Source: Fortiea contorta PCC 7126 (GTDB lineage: Bacteria > Cyanobacteriota > Cyanobacteriia > Cyanobacteriales > Nostocaceae). Taken from it: a stretch of DNA of 64,000 nt. This document shows positions 16,559 to 25,548 of the stretch, one piece after another. The notes beneath the pieces were generated by a model, which had not been told where the DNA came from, made no database searches, and worked only from the letters and a program-made list of their open reading frames with translations. The stretch lies in NCBI RefSeq assembly GCF_000332295.1, contig NZ_KB235930.1:434895-498894 (forward strand), written 5' to 3'. Position 1 is the stretch's first letter. Every line of letters starts with the position of its first letter. The position numbers and the translations under genes were made by a program.

Positions 16559-18898
16559 ATGGGTGCCGCAGAAGCCTTGGAGTATGTTGACAAATTAGTT
16601 TTTCTGAAGACAGGAGAACATTTAGACAAGGTTAAAACAATAATTTTTTGTAAATTCTGGGAAGATGAAAAGCAAACTTACGATGGGATTGCTAAAGATT
16701 TTGGTTACTCAGGCGCACATCTGAAGTCAGTAGGGGCTGATTTGTGGGGTCTACTGACGGAGGTGTTGGGGGAGAAGGAGAAAGTCAACAAATTAAACTT
16801 TCAAATGGTGGTACTAGGATATTGGAAAGCCGAACAGACACAAACCACTCTACCACCACCCAATCCCCCTAGCGAGCACGCACCACCAGAGAACTCAGAT
16901 TTTAACTTTGTGGGACGCGATCGCGCAATAGCCGAGATGCAAACCCTGGTCAGTGATGGCGCTAAAGTCATTCTCATCCAAGGAAAGGGTGGTGTGGGGA
17001 AAACAACTTTGGCCCGTAAATATTTTAAAACCCAAGGGTTTGATTTTTTAGACCTATGGATGCCGCAGGAAAAAGAAAATATCGTTCCTGCGGAAAGTGT
17101 GGTCGAGGAATGGTTGCGGGGAGACTTTCACGAAGAACCGGGGAGAGAATTTGGAATCAATCTCAAGCGATTACAGCGGAAGTTACGGGACGGAACCAAA
17201 AAAATTGGGGTGTTGATTGATCGTTTGGAATCTGCGCTTGATAAAAATGGGCGGATTATCGGCTCTTGTCGCTCTTATGTAGAGTTGTTGAGAGTCCTCT
17301 GTGATCCTGCAGTGCAATCAGTTACACTCATTACCAGTCGGGAGCGTCTCCATGAAGCCGGCGTTGATGACAGTTTCTATCTTCTTGAGGGTTTGGATGA
17401 ATCTGCTTGGAGACAATTTTTTACCAGTCGCCACATTCATGCTCAGACAAATGCTTTAGATGAAATGCATAAAGCCTTTGGCGGTAACGCTATGGCGATG
17501 CAAATTATTAGCGGTGTAATTAAAAAAGAGTTTGCGGGGAATGCAGATATTTATTGGCGAGAAAACAGGGATGATTTATTAATTGAAAGACCACTGAGTA
17601 ATTTAATTGCTGGTCAATTTGACCGTTTAGAACTATTAGATAATGATGCCTATCGGCTGCTATGTCGTTTGGGATGTTATCGTTATCAAGAAATGACTCA
17701 TGTAAGCTTTCAAGGATTGCAATGCTTGTTGTGGGACGTAACAGAACAGCAAGCACGGAGAGTAATTAAATCTTTATCTGAACGCTGTTTGGTAGAATGT
17801 CGCAAGGATAAATATTGGTTGCATCCAGTGATTTGTGCAGAAGCGATCGCCCGTTTGGGACAAAACGGTGAATGGCAAGTTGCTAACCGCAAAGCAGCAG
17901 AATACTGGACTAATAGTGTGACTAAAGTTGAAAGTTCTCAAAATGCTTTAATGGCGTTACAAGCCTACCATCATTATATAGAAATTGGTGATTTTGAAGA
18001 AGCTGCTAATGTCATTATCAGTGGTCGAGATAATAAATGGGATCAAAAATTACCCTTGGGTGTATTGTTTAACAGATTTGGTTTATTGGAAAAACTAATT
18101 TCGATAATTAAACCTTTAATAAATCAACTCAAATCTGAATATCATTTGAGTACACTACGTACTATGCTGGGAAGGGCATATCACCAAACAGGTAATTTGA
18201 GTTTAGCGATTAGCTCTCACCAAAATTCCCAATCAATTGCTGACCAACAGGAAATTTTTCAAGAGAGAATATCGAGCAGATTTAATTTAGGTCTTTGTTA
18301 TATAGACTTGTGGGAAATTGAGCAAGCAAAAGAGATTTTTGAATTAGTGAACAACTTAGCACAAACAGACGAAAACTATTACCAATATGTGGTTTATAGT
18401 CAGTGTTGCTTGGCTTATATCAATTCGTCTATGGGCATGATGACAGATGCGATCGCTATCCAGCAAGAAGCAGAAAAAGGATTTTCTCACAAAAAATTAA
18501 CTTCTTGGGGCGCAGGAACTAGCTTATTATTTAGTAGTCATACTTATAAAAATTTAGGTCATATAGAAACTGCACTGGAGATTTGTCATCAAGCGATCGC
18601 TCATTGTGAAAATAATCAGTTTACCTCTTTAAAAGCCAGAGCAGTATCCTGTCTAGCCTCCCTATACCGTGAACAAGGAAACTTTGATTTAGCTCTAGAG
18701 AAGCATTCTGAAGCAATTAAAAGTATGGATAAGCTTTCTGATAAATGCAGTTTAGCTAAAGCGTACTATCAACTAGCTTTAACTTATCAAAAAATGGGCA
18801 AAGTTATCGAGAGTCAAAAAAGTTTTCATGATTCTATTCAGCTTTTTTATGAAATGCAAGCACCCAGACAAGTGGAGAAAGTGAAAGCAGCAATGTGA
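16559..18898 (+). CDS. STAND-type NB-ARC ATPase with vMAP-like N-terminal HTH and TPR repeats
   Basis: 779 residues. The N-terminal ~90 residues (EALEYVDKLVFLKTGEHLDK ... YDGIAKDFGYSGAHLKSVG) resemble the helix-turn-helix domain at the N-terminus of vWA-MoxR-associated proteins. A Pro-rich linker leads to an NB-ARC module: FVGRDRAI, P-loop GKGGVGKTTLA (about 142-152), Walker B region KIGVLIDRLE (about 215) and sensor TLITSRER (about 258). A winged-helix-like region follows, then about six TPR-like repeats (500-770, e.g. LGRAYHQTGNLSLAISSHQNSQ). STAND ATPases oligomerise on ligand binding and act as switches in regulation, programmed death or phage defence. No toxic effector domain is visible; the target is unknown. 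Confidence 0.85.
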   Translation: MGAAEALEYVDKLVFLKTGEHLDKVKTIIFCKFWEDEKQTYDGIAKDFGYSGAHLKSVGADLWGLLTEVLGEKEKVNKLNFQMVVLGYWKAEQTQTTLPPPNPPSEHAPPENSDFNFVGRDRAIAEMQTLVSDGAKVILIQGKGGVGKTTLARKYFKTQGFDFLDLWMPQEKENIVPAESVVEEWLRGDFHEEPGREFGINLKRLQRKLRDGTKKIGVLIDRLESALDKNGRIIGSCRSYVELLRVLCDPAVQSVTLITSRERLHEAGVDDSFYLLEGLDESAWRQFFTSRHIHAQTNALDEMHKAFGGNAMAMQIISGVIKKEFAGNADIYWRENRDDLLIERPLSNLIAGQFDRLELLDNDAYRLLCRLGCYRYQEMTHVSFQGLQCLLWDVTEQQARRVIKSLSERCLVECRKDKYWLHPVICAEAIARLGQNGEWQVANRKAAEYWTNSVTKVESSQNALMALQAYHHYIEIGDFEEAANVIISGRDNKWDQKLPLGVLFNRFGLLEKLISIIKPLINQLKSEYHLSTLRTMLGRAYHQTGNLSLAISSHQNSQSIADQQEIFQERISSRFNLGLCYIDLWEIEQAKEIFELVNNLAQTDENYYQYVVYSQCCLAYINSSMGMMTDAIAIQQEAEKGFSHKKLTSWGAGTSLLFSSHTYKNLGHIETALEICHQAIAHCENNQFTSLKARAVSCLASLYREQGNFDLALEKHSEAIKSMDKLSDKCSLAKAYYQLALTYQKMGKVIESQKSFHDSIQLFYEMQAPRQVEKVKAAM

Positions 18899-18905
18899 TA
18901 TGAAT

Positions 18906-18929
18906 AGAGACGTAAAATTTTACGTCTGT
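18906..18929. repeat. 24-bp palindrome between convergent genes
   Basis: The left half is AGAGACGTAAAA and the right half is its complement TTTTACGTCTGT with one mismatch. The perfect version occurs at 60125-60148. Both copies sit directly behind stop codons, consistent with a terminator-like or dispersed repeat role. Confidence 0.7.
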
Positions 18930-18935
18930 GTGCTG

Positions 18936-19643
18936 TTAACGGAAACCCAAAATTTCTGAAATCGCCGTCACAATATCAAGATAAAAGTTACCTGTTACCG
19001 CTCGAAATAACTCAAATTTAGAATTAGGAGCGCCAAAAAATGGTCTTAAAAACCATCCTAATTGCATTCCTACAAAAGCGTACAGGAATAACCAGGATCT
19101 TAAAATTGTCGTGCGGGTTTTTTTACCAACTTCTTCTTCTTCAGAAAGTAATTGCATTCCTTCATAAAGAAACTTGACCCCAAATATCCCTGTGATTGCA
19201 AATATCACGACATTTAACAGCTTAAAAAATTGATAGGAATCAGGGGTTGTGATGGTAAAAAAGAGTGTGACTGGCGCCAAACTGAATAACAGTACACTAA
19301 TTACAGAGACAGATGTTAGCAGCACCACAAAATGTTGCTGAAAGCTGCTACGGGAACCAAACAAAATATTAAAAAAGAACAGAGTTGGGAAACAAATAAT
19401 CAATGTTAACAAATAAAAAGCTGGAAGCTTGATTGCACTAGATAAAGCTTGTGCAAAACTATGGGAAGCGCCAATAATTGCACCATAAATCGCAAAGAAC
19501 AGAGAACTGGAAACAAACAAGGCGCTGATTTTGCTTTCTAATCGGACTTGCTGGCGAATTTCTTCTAGAAAACTTTGGCGATCGCGCAGTAAACTGATCA
19601 AAACATTAAATTGTTTGATTTTGTAACTTTTTTTCTCAAGCAT
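18936..19643 (-). CDS. Polytopic membrane protein, paralogue of the next gene upstream
   Basis: 235 residues. A soluble N-terminus (about 1-40, ISLLRDRQSFLEEIRQQ) is followed by about five to six membrane segments between 40 and 215. The C-terminal block LFLYAFVGMQLGWFLRPFFG is the strongest shared feature with the protein at 19667-20374; the two are about half identical by eye over their whole length. It resembles the broad Yip1-like class of small polytopic proteins, which I cannot confirm. The pair is 23 bp apart and surely one transcription unit. Confidence 0.75.
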   Translation of the reverse strand: MLEKKSYKIKQFNVLISLLRDRQSFLEEIRQQVRLESKISALFVSSSLFFAIYGAIIGASHSFAQALSSAIKLPAFYLLTLIICFPTLFFFNILFGSRSSFQQHFVVLLTSVSVISVLLFSLAPVTLFFTITTPDSYQFFKLLNVVIFAITGIFGVKFLYEGMQLLSEEEEVGKKTRTTILRSWLFLYAFVGMQLGWFLRPFFGAPNSKFELFRAVTGNFYLDIVTAISEILGFR

Positions 19644-19666
19644 AACTTTTCCTCTGATCTATGGAA

Positions 19667-20374
19667 TTAAGAACGAAAGCCTAACATGTAACCAATAGCT
19701 TGAATTACGCTGAGGTAAAAATTGCCTTCTCGCTCACGGAATAATTGAAAAATTGAATTTGGTGTACCAAAAAATGGTCTGAGTGTCCATCCTAACTGAC
19801 TACCAACAAAAGCATAGAGAAATAACCAAAATTGTAAAATTTTTTGACGTGTTTGTTTACCTTCATCATCTTGTTCTAACACCACATTTGTTGCATTATA
19901 GAGAGAAGAAATACCAATAAATCCAGTGGCTGAGAAAATAATTACATTTAATATAATTAAAAACTGGTAATTATTGGTTGTGAGTAAAAAAAACAGGGTT
20001 ATAGGTGCAAAACTAAATAGCAGCACACTAGTGATTGAAACTGCTGTCAACACTAAAACCATATGTTGAGCAAAAGAGCGCCTGGATCCGAAAATGATAT
20101 TAGAAAAATACAATGCAGGTAGACAAATCAGCAGCGTAATTAAATAGAGCGCTGGTAGTTTGACTGCAGAAGATAACGCCTGCATCCAGCTATGATATGC
20201 ACCAATAATTCCGCCGTAAATAGCTAGAAATAGAGAACTGCAGACTAACAGAGAAATGATTTTACTAGGTAATCTTACACCTTGACTAATTTCTTCTAAA
20301 AATACTGGGCGATCGCGCAATAGTCCAGTTAACACAGCAAAGTATTTTATACCTGCAGATTGCTTTTCAATCAT
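19667..20374 (-). CDS. Polytopic membrane protein, paralogue of the next gene downstream
   Basis: 235 residues from the ATG at 20374, chosen over an upstream GTG because GAGG lies 9-10 bases before it. Architecture matches its neighbour: short soluble N-terminus with LLRDRPVFLEEISQGV, then several membrane segments, ending with LFLYAFVGSQLGWTLRPFFG and a 35-residue tail. Function unknown. The tandem pair probably arose by duplication and may form a heteromer. Confidence 0.75.
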   Translation of the reverse strand: MIEKQSAGIKYFAVLTGLLRDRPVFLEEISQGVRLPSKIISLLVCSSLFLAIYGGIIGAYHSWMQALSSAVKLPALYLITLLICLPALYFSNIIFGSRRSFAQHMVLVLTAVSITSVLLFSFAPITLFFLLTTNNYQFLIILNVIIFSATGFIGISSLYNATNVVLEQDDEGKQTRQKILQFWLFLYAFVGSQLGWTLRPFFGTPNSIFQLFREREGNFYLSVIQAIGYMLGFRS

Positions 20375-20408
20375 GTTATTTATCCTCACAACTATTGTCT
20401 GCTAAAAA

Positions 20409-20465
20409 CGTTTGTAGTCAGGGTTTTAGTTCTGATTTTGAGGACTAAAGTCCTGACTACAAACG
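20409..20465. repeat. 57-nt near-perfect hairpin repeat
   Basis: CGTTTGTAGTCAGG pairs perfectly with CCTGACTACAAACG. Inward, the arms continue with GTTTTAGT against ACTAAAGT with a few mismatches, leaving a loop around CTGATTTTG. This TAGTCAGGACTTTAGTCCT-type palindrome is a well-known dispersed sequence in Nostoc genomes. It lies between the flavoprotein gene and the membrane-protein pair and may end the flavoprotein transcript. Confidence 0.7.
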
Positions 20466-20480
20466 AAATTTATGCTCAGA

Positions 20481-22025
20481 TTATTCCTCAATGTAATCGC
20501 TACCAGAGCCATATTTCCAAGCATCAACTAAGCGGTGCCAATAATATTGTTGTTCAATTCCTTGATACTTAACCAATCTTTCTAACATTGGACTCACCCG
20601 AAATAAGGCAGTGTAAACACCTAAATTTGCGTAATGCACCACCCAATCTAACAAACTTGCTAAACCAACTTGGGTAATAATTTTAGCGATTAATTCTGGA
20701 TGGGTTAAACCAGTTTTTAAAAGCGTTTTTGTCAGGGCGGAAAACTGCACGACATCTTGTAGAAATGGCTTGAGAACAGGATTACCCAGTTGCTGCATTT
20801 CCTGAAATACTGCTGTTAGCAGTTGATTAATTTGCTCAGGAGCAATTTGTTGATTAACACCAACACTCATAGCTTTTTGAAATAACCAAGTCACCGTTAA
20901 ACTTGGTTGATAAGGTTGTAGTAGCGATAGGGCTGTTGTTGATAATTGATCGGTTTGTAATGCTTCATGGATACCAAATGTTAACCGCTTGAGGTGACGC
21001 ACCATTGCACCAAACCCACCAAAACTTAAAGGCGATTGACTCCCGCTGCTATCTCCAGTAGGGAGGAGGCGATTCCAAGGTGTTTTTAGTGGACTTTGGC
21101 GATAAGTAGGAAAGAAGCCAAACAGCGCCCTTTGAAACTGCAACTGACTCAATTTTATACCCTGATATGCTGGTAAGAGGCGGAGATATTCCGCAAACAA
21201 AGCTTCTAAATTCAGGCGTTGTGGATGAGCATCCATGTAAGTGAACAGGTAAGTGGTTCTACCATCCCTAGCGGGGAAAGCTTCCCAAAAGTACTGACAT
21301 TGATTTTCCAAGGGTGTGAAAGATAATAACAAGTCGCCTGAGGGATTTTCCGGAAAACCTTGAGCACAACTTCCCACAACTAAACAAAGTGCGTCTGGTT
21401 TTGCTCCTTGGCGTGCTTGTTGAGTGATGGGAGAAAAATGTCCCATTGCATCGATTAACAACCGAGCTTTAAATTGCTGATTAACTATCACCCCATTGGG
21501 ATGAATTACGGCTTCATTAAAAGGTGTATTTTCACACAAATTACCGCCTACAGCAAGAAATTTTGTTTTCAATGTAGCTAACAAATAAACTGGATCAATG
21601 CCAATATTCAAGACATTTTCTACCCAAATTTCTTTACCACCTAGAAAGCTAACACGGGCTGGGTTATATTCAGTAGCGATCGCTTTTTCTAATTCTTCTT
21701 CTGTTAGCAACTCCAATTCCACAAACACCGCTAACTCTTTGCGAGAGATATTCCATTCTTGCTCTCTCCCCTGCAAAATCCCTCGCTCCAACAACGCCAC
21801 GCGCACACCTTTCACCGCCAAAGCACAACCAATTAAAATTCCTAAAGTCCCACCGCAAATAATCACATCCCAGTCTAAATTATCTAAAGGCTGCTGATTT
21901 TCCTTGACTACGGTAGGGATGGGTGCGGTGTTTTCTCTCACAGACGCGAGGAGACTATCTGTGCGACGCAACCCTCCTAAAACATCACCGGGTAGTTGGG
22001 AGAGAATTTCTTCAGTTAAAGACAT
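20481..22025 (-). CDS. FAD-dependent oxidoreductase (lycopene-cyclase-like flavoprotein)
   Basis: 514 residues from the ATG at 22025. A leader of about 45 residues precedes a Rossmann-type FAD site: DWDVIICGGTLGILIGCALA and VRVALLERG. The first glycine motif reads GGTLG rather than the textbook GxGxxG, but the spacing to the acidic end of strand 2 is right. ARLLIDAMGHFSPI and LLPTGDSSGSQSPLSFGGFG match the later FAD and substrate-loop motifs of the lycopene cyclase/geranylgeranyl reductase group. The C-terminal 150 residues are helical. Related proteins occur in cyanobacteria and plants without an assigned substrate. Cofactor assignment is firm; the reaction is not known. Confidence 0.82.
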   Translation of the reverse strand: MSLTEEILSQLPGDVLGGLRRTDSLLASVRENTAPIPTVVKENQQPLDNLDWDVIICGGTLGILIGCALAVKGVRVALLERGILQGREQEWNISRKELAVFVELELLTEEELEKAIATEYNPARVSFLGGKEIWVENVLNIGIDPVYLLATLKTKFLAVGGNLCENTPFNEAVIHPNGVIVNQQFKARLLIDAMGHFSPITQQARQGAKPDALCLVVGSCAQGFPENPSGDLLLSFTPLENQCQYFWEAFPARDGRTTYLFTYMDAHPQRLNLEALFAEYLRLLPAYQGIKLSQLQFQRALFGFFPTYRQSPLKTPWNRLLPTGDSSGSQSPLSFGGFGAMVRHLKRLTFGIHEALQTDQLSTTALSLLQPYQPSLTVTWLFQKAMSVGVNQQIAPEQINQLLTAVFQEMQQLGNPVLKPFLQDVVQFSALTKTLLKTGLTHPELIAKIITQVGLASLLDWVVHYANLGVYTALFRVSPMLERLVKYQGIEQQYYWHRLVDAWKYGSGSDYIEE

Positions 22026-22300
22026 TTTGCACAAACTCAACTCTACATTCTCAAACTACCTGAGAATGGGCATTGCATAACAATTTTAAAGTTAACAAGA
22101 TTACAGCAATAATTTAGAAAAAAATAGCTAGGGAACTGCGGCCCCAGCTACATGACTAAGCAGAGAGTTAGGTTTGAAACTGATAAACAAACAGTGTTTT
22201 CCTCGTCTATCTCCGGTGTGAGATATCACATCTTAATTGATAAAAATCAATTTAAACAGGCGATGGTTTTGCTGCTATTATCGAAGTATATAAAGGCAAA

Positions 22301-22319
22301 TGTGAAAAACTTGTGACAA
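22301..22319 (+). promoter_or_regulatory. Putative response-regulator site, copy 1
   Basis: TGTGAAAAACTTGTGACAA is a direct repeat of TTGTGA-type half-sites with an 11-bp period, the spacing typical of OmpR/PhoB-family regulators. It differs at one base from the site before the regulator gene (31393-31411). Confidence 0.55.
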
Positions 22320-22483
22320 CAGCAGCAACAACCAGAAACGCTATATTTGCATACACATAATCTTTGTTGAATAAATTCTCATCTAAAAAAATAAAATCTC
22401 CGACTTCAGGAAGAACTCGGAGATGCTTAGTTGTTTAGTAGATATTAGAAAACTGACACAACAAATAAATATAAGTGATGGAT

Positions 22484-22502
22484 TGTGACAAACTTGTGAT
22501 AA
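22484..22502 (+). promoter_or_regulatory. Putative response-regulator site, copy 2
   Basis: TGTGACAAACTTGTGATAA, 11-bp direct repeat. It is 18 of 19 identical to the reverse complement of the site at 31393-31411 and lies about 210 bases upstream of the ATG at 22713. Confidence 0.6.
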
Positions 22503-22712
22503 ATTGCAGACTGCTGACAAAAAAATTATTACTTGACAAAACTACACTCTGACTGAAGAGAATTTTGGAAAATCTGATAACAATGAGATAAACTTACGGA
22601 AGTTAGGTTAAGTAGGTTTGTAGCATCTGTGACTTAAAACCGTCAAGCCTCAACGCTGACAATACGAGTTACCTAAATTTTCTAGTCAACTTTACGGAGA
22701 GAGTTAATCGCT

Positions 22713-23366
22713 ATGAGTCAAATGAGCAGAGAAGACGTACGCGAACGACTGGGTAATATTGATCAGATCCGCGATATTATCTTCGGAGCGCAAATCAGAG
22801 ACTATGACAGTCGCTTCAGCAAAATGGAGTCAGACTTACATCTTTTTCAAAACGAGATGCGTACCCACATTGAACAACTGAAAAACCACTTTACAGCAGA
22901 ATTGAAAGCAGCTGTTGAATCATTAGATAAAAAACACAAGTCATTGAGTCTGACAAACCAAGAAGAAACTGCAGATTTACGACAATTAGTAGACCGCTTG
23001 AATAAAAAATTTTCTGGTAGTGTTCACGCACTTGATGAATCACTAGATACACAAACTACTTCAATTCGAGAAGAACTGTCTCAAACAAAAGATTTACTTC
23101 AAGACGATATCTCAGCTTTGCGAGATTTAATTTTAGAAGAACTAGAAAGACGCTTCTCAGATTTGAAAGCCAACAAAGTTTCTCGTGACGACATGGCGGA
23201 AAGTTTGTTTGCTTTAGGAATGCGCTTAAAAGGAACAGAATTAATTCCTAAATTACAAGAAGCTGTGGAAGATAAAAGTGGATATACCTCAGTTCCTTTA
23301 TTAGAGACTACGAAACTCACAAAGGTATTTACTCACTCTAACAATACTCTAGAATTACATTCTTAA
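22713..23366 (+). CDS. Coiled-coil protein, first gene of the GTPase/OmpA operon
   Basis: 217 residues, highly charged with no membrane segment. Residues 3-32 (REDVRERLGNIDQIRDIIFG) look like a conserved N-terminal motif. Residues about 35-165 have the heptad pattern of a long coiled coil (e.g. ESDLHLFQNEMRTHIEQLKN). A short C-terminal block DDMAESLFALGMRLKG follows. It may be a scaffold. Its stop is 4 bp before the next gene, so the two are almost certainly translated from one mRNA. I do not recognise a named family. Confidence 0.78.
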   Translation: MSQMSREDVRERLGNIDQIRDIIFGAQIRDYDSRFSKMESDLHLFQNEMRTHIEQLKNHFTAELKAAVESLDKKHKSLSLTNQEETADLRQLVDRLNKKFSGSVHALDESLDTQTTSIREELSQTKDLLQDDISALRDLILEELERRFSDLKANKVSRDDMAESLFALGMRLKGTELIPKLQEAVEDKSGYTSVPLLETTKLTKVFTHSNNTLELHS

Positions 23367-23370
23367 ACAT

Positions 23371-25482
23371 ATGACTCAGGTGGAAGATGCGGTTCCCGAA
23401 GATATTGATCTAAATCAAGAACAAGCTCTCCAGCTTGATAATTTCGTGAATTTGCTTGTAGAACTAAAAATTATCACCCCACCTGAGCAATGTTTGGCTC
23501 ATTCAGCTTTAGAAACTACTGAAAATGAGGAACACATAACAGAATTAGAAATTCCAGAACAACATACCTATTCGCCTACCATTATCGAAGAAGAATCAAT
23601 TCAATTTAATTCATATGAACCCACAGACGAAAATCAAGCATTAGCAAAATTGCAAGAACTTTTATTAGGAACTGAATTAATAGAGCTACATCAGATTACA
23701 AATAGTATTCAGCAAGATTTAAATAAACTAGAAATTCAGATTTATGAACCAACACAACTAATTAATTTATTGTTACCATCAATTTCTGAACTTTTAAGAA
23801 TCAAAATTGCTGATTCCCAAGAGGAAATAGCACAGATAATTGTCCCCATCATAGAGCAAGCTATCCGTAGTCGCACTGAAGAAGATAAAGCTAGTATGGG
23901 TTCAGCTTTGGCGCCTGCTGTTCCTATTGCAATTTCCCAACAAATTCTCATCAGTCCAGAAGAAGTTTCTGACGCATTTGCTCCCACAATGGGACGAGCT
24001 ATCAAGAAACAAATTGAAATTGAACAAGATATTATTGTGGATGCACTTTATCCGATTATTGGTAGCACAATTACCAAATATTTAGCAGAAACCATTCGTG
24101 CTATTAACCAACAAGTTGAAGAAACCTTGAGCGTTAAAGGGATAAAACGGAAAATTCGTGCCAAATTTCAAGGAATTTCTGAAGCAGAGCTAATACTTAA
24201 AGAAGCAATACCTTTTACGGTACAGGCTATTTTTTTAATTCATAAAGCATCAGGCTTAATCATTTCAGATATTCAACCGGCTAATGAAGAAAGGTTAGAA
24301 TCAGAAATGATAGCAGGAATGCTCACAGCTATTCGTAGTTTCGCTAATGATTGTATCACCACTTCTGGTAGTGTTTCCGAATTAGATGCTATTGAATATG
24401 GTACATCCAAAATTATTTTAGAAGTAGCAGGGTATTGTTATTTAGCTATTGTTTCTCAAGGAGAGCCAAGCAAAAGTTTTATAAAAAAAATGCGGTGTGA
24501 CCTTGGTAAAATAGTTAAAGACTACGGAAAGATAATCGAGCAATTTGACGGCAATCCTGATACAATTCCTAAGCAAATTCATACAACTTTAGCAGCCCTT
24601 CAAGATGATGAAAATCAGCATATAACTTCAAAAAATCGGCTTTCACCTCTACTAATACTGATATTTTCTTTCCTCAGCGCTATTTTGATTCCTTGGGGTA
24701 TTTGGCAATATAATCTGGCAATAATTCGGTCTATTGAAAATGAAGTTTCTCTAGCTTTAGCTTCAACCCCTGAGTTAGCATTATATCGCTTAACAGTACA
24801 GGAAGAAAAGAGTAAGCTGAAATTAACTGGGCGAGTTCCTAATCAAGTTCTGCAAAAGCAAGCCGAAAAAGTTGCTAAATCAACTGCTCCCGCATGGTTA
24901 ATTGACAACCAAATTCTTTCAGTTGAAGTTCCCACTGATTTAGTACTAGCTGCTGCGGAAGTCAAACGAGTCACTACAGTTTTAAATAAAATGGACGGTG
25001 TGAAAATTTCTACTCGATACAGTGCGAGTAAAGTTTTTGTTGATGGTAGTGTCAACCGCGTTAAAGATACACACATAATTCAATCTGCTTTGGAACAAAT
25101 TCCCGGTGTGAAGTCAATATTTATTACAGTACAAATATCATTTGTAAACAATCGTATTAGATTTTATTTTGAACCTAATTCGGCTACTGTCAAACCCGTA
25201 GATTTAGAAGACAAAATTAAGCAAGTTAAATTACTTTTAGAACAGCATCCAATGCACCATGTAAAAATTGTAGGTTATAGCTATTCTCCCGCTAATACTG
25301 CTCAAGCACAACAGTTAGCACTGGCGCGAGCGCAAGCTGTACAACAAGCATTAATTGATCAAGGTGTAGAACAGTTTCGCTTAAAAGTATTTGGGTTAAC
25401 AACTTTACCACCAGAAGTTGACGCTGCTCAACCAAATTGGTTAAACCGATGTGTTGTTCTAGAATTGGTGAGTTATCAGTAA
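23371..25482 (+). CDS. Membrane protein with cytoplasmic helical/longin-like region and periplasmic OmpA-like domain
   Basis: 703 residues. Residues 1-90 are acidic. Residues 90-265 are helical repeats (e.g. LLLPSISELLRIKI, ALAPAVPIAISQQIL, ALYPIIGSTITKYL). Residues ~280-395 (AIFLIHKASGLIISDIQP ... SKIILEVAGYCYLAIVSQG) read like a roadblock/longin-type fold, a class that often partners small GTPases. A single membrane segment lies at about 424-447. Beyond it come two BON-like stretches and an OmpA C-terminal domain (about 596-703, FYFEPNSATVKP to LNRCVVLEL) of the peptidoglycan-binding kind. The layout would link cytoplasmic signalling to the cell wall. The longin assignment is inference from pattern. 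Confidence 0.82.
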   Translation: MTQVEDAVPEDIDLNQEQALQLDNFVNLLVELKIITPPEQCLAHSALETTENEEHITELEIPEQHTYSPTIIEEESIQFNSYEPTDENQALAKLQELLLGTELIELHQITNSIQQDLNKLEIQIYEPTQLINLLLPSISELLRIKIADSQEEIAQIIVPIIEQAIRSRTEEDKASMGSALAPAVPIAISQQILISPEEVSDAFAPTMGRAIKKQIEIEQDIIVDALYPIIGSTITKYLAETIRAINQQVEETLSVKGIKRKIRAKFQGISEAELILKEAIPFTVQAIFLIHKASGLIISDIQPANEERLESEMIAGMLTAIRSFANDCITTSGSVSELDAIEYGTSKIILEVAGYCYLAIVSQGEPSKSFIKKMRCDLGKIVKDYGKIIEQFDGNPDTIPKQIHTTLAALQDDENQHITSKNRLSPLLILIFSFLSAILIPWGIWQYNLAIIRSIENEVSLALASTPELALYRLTVQEEKSKLKLTGRVPNQVLQKQAEKVAKSTAPAWLIDNQILSVEVPTDLVLAAAEVKRVTTVLNKMDGVKISTRYSASKVFVDGSVNRVKDTHIIQSALEQIPGVKSIFITVQISFVNNRIRFYFEPNSATVKPVDLEDKIKQVKLLLEQHPMHHVKIVGYSYSPANTAQAQQLALARAQAVQQALIDQGVEQFRLKVFGLTTLPPEVDAAQPNWLNRCVVLELVSYQ

Positions 25483-25548
25483 GATAAATAATTATTTTTA
25501 TTTTTTGAATTGTGCTCAATGAAAAATTACGCCTCTCACTAGTTAATT

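Larger units (their letters stand above)
22026..22712. promoter_or_regulatory. Long upstream region of the GTPase signalling operon
   Basis: Gene-free, 687 bp. It holds two copies of the 19-bp direct-repeat site (22301-22319 and 22484-22502, listed separately). A hairpin at 22396-22424 (ATCTCCGA against TCGGAGAT) lies between them. A GGAGAGAG ribosome-binding site precedes the ATG at 22713. The length and symmetric layout suggest a regulated promoter region. Confidence 0.55.
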
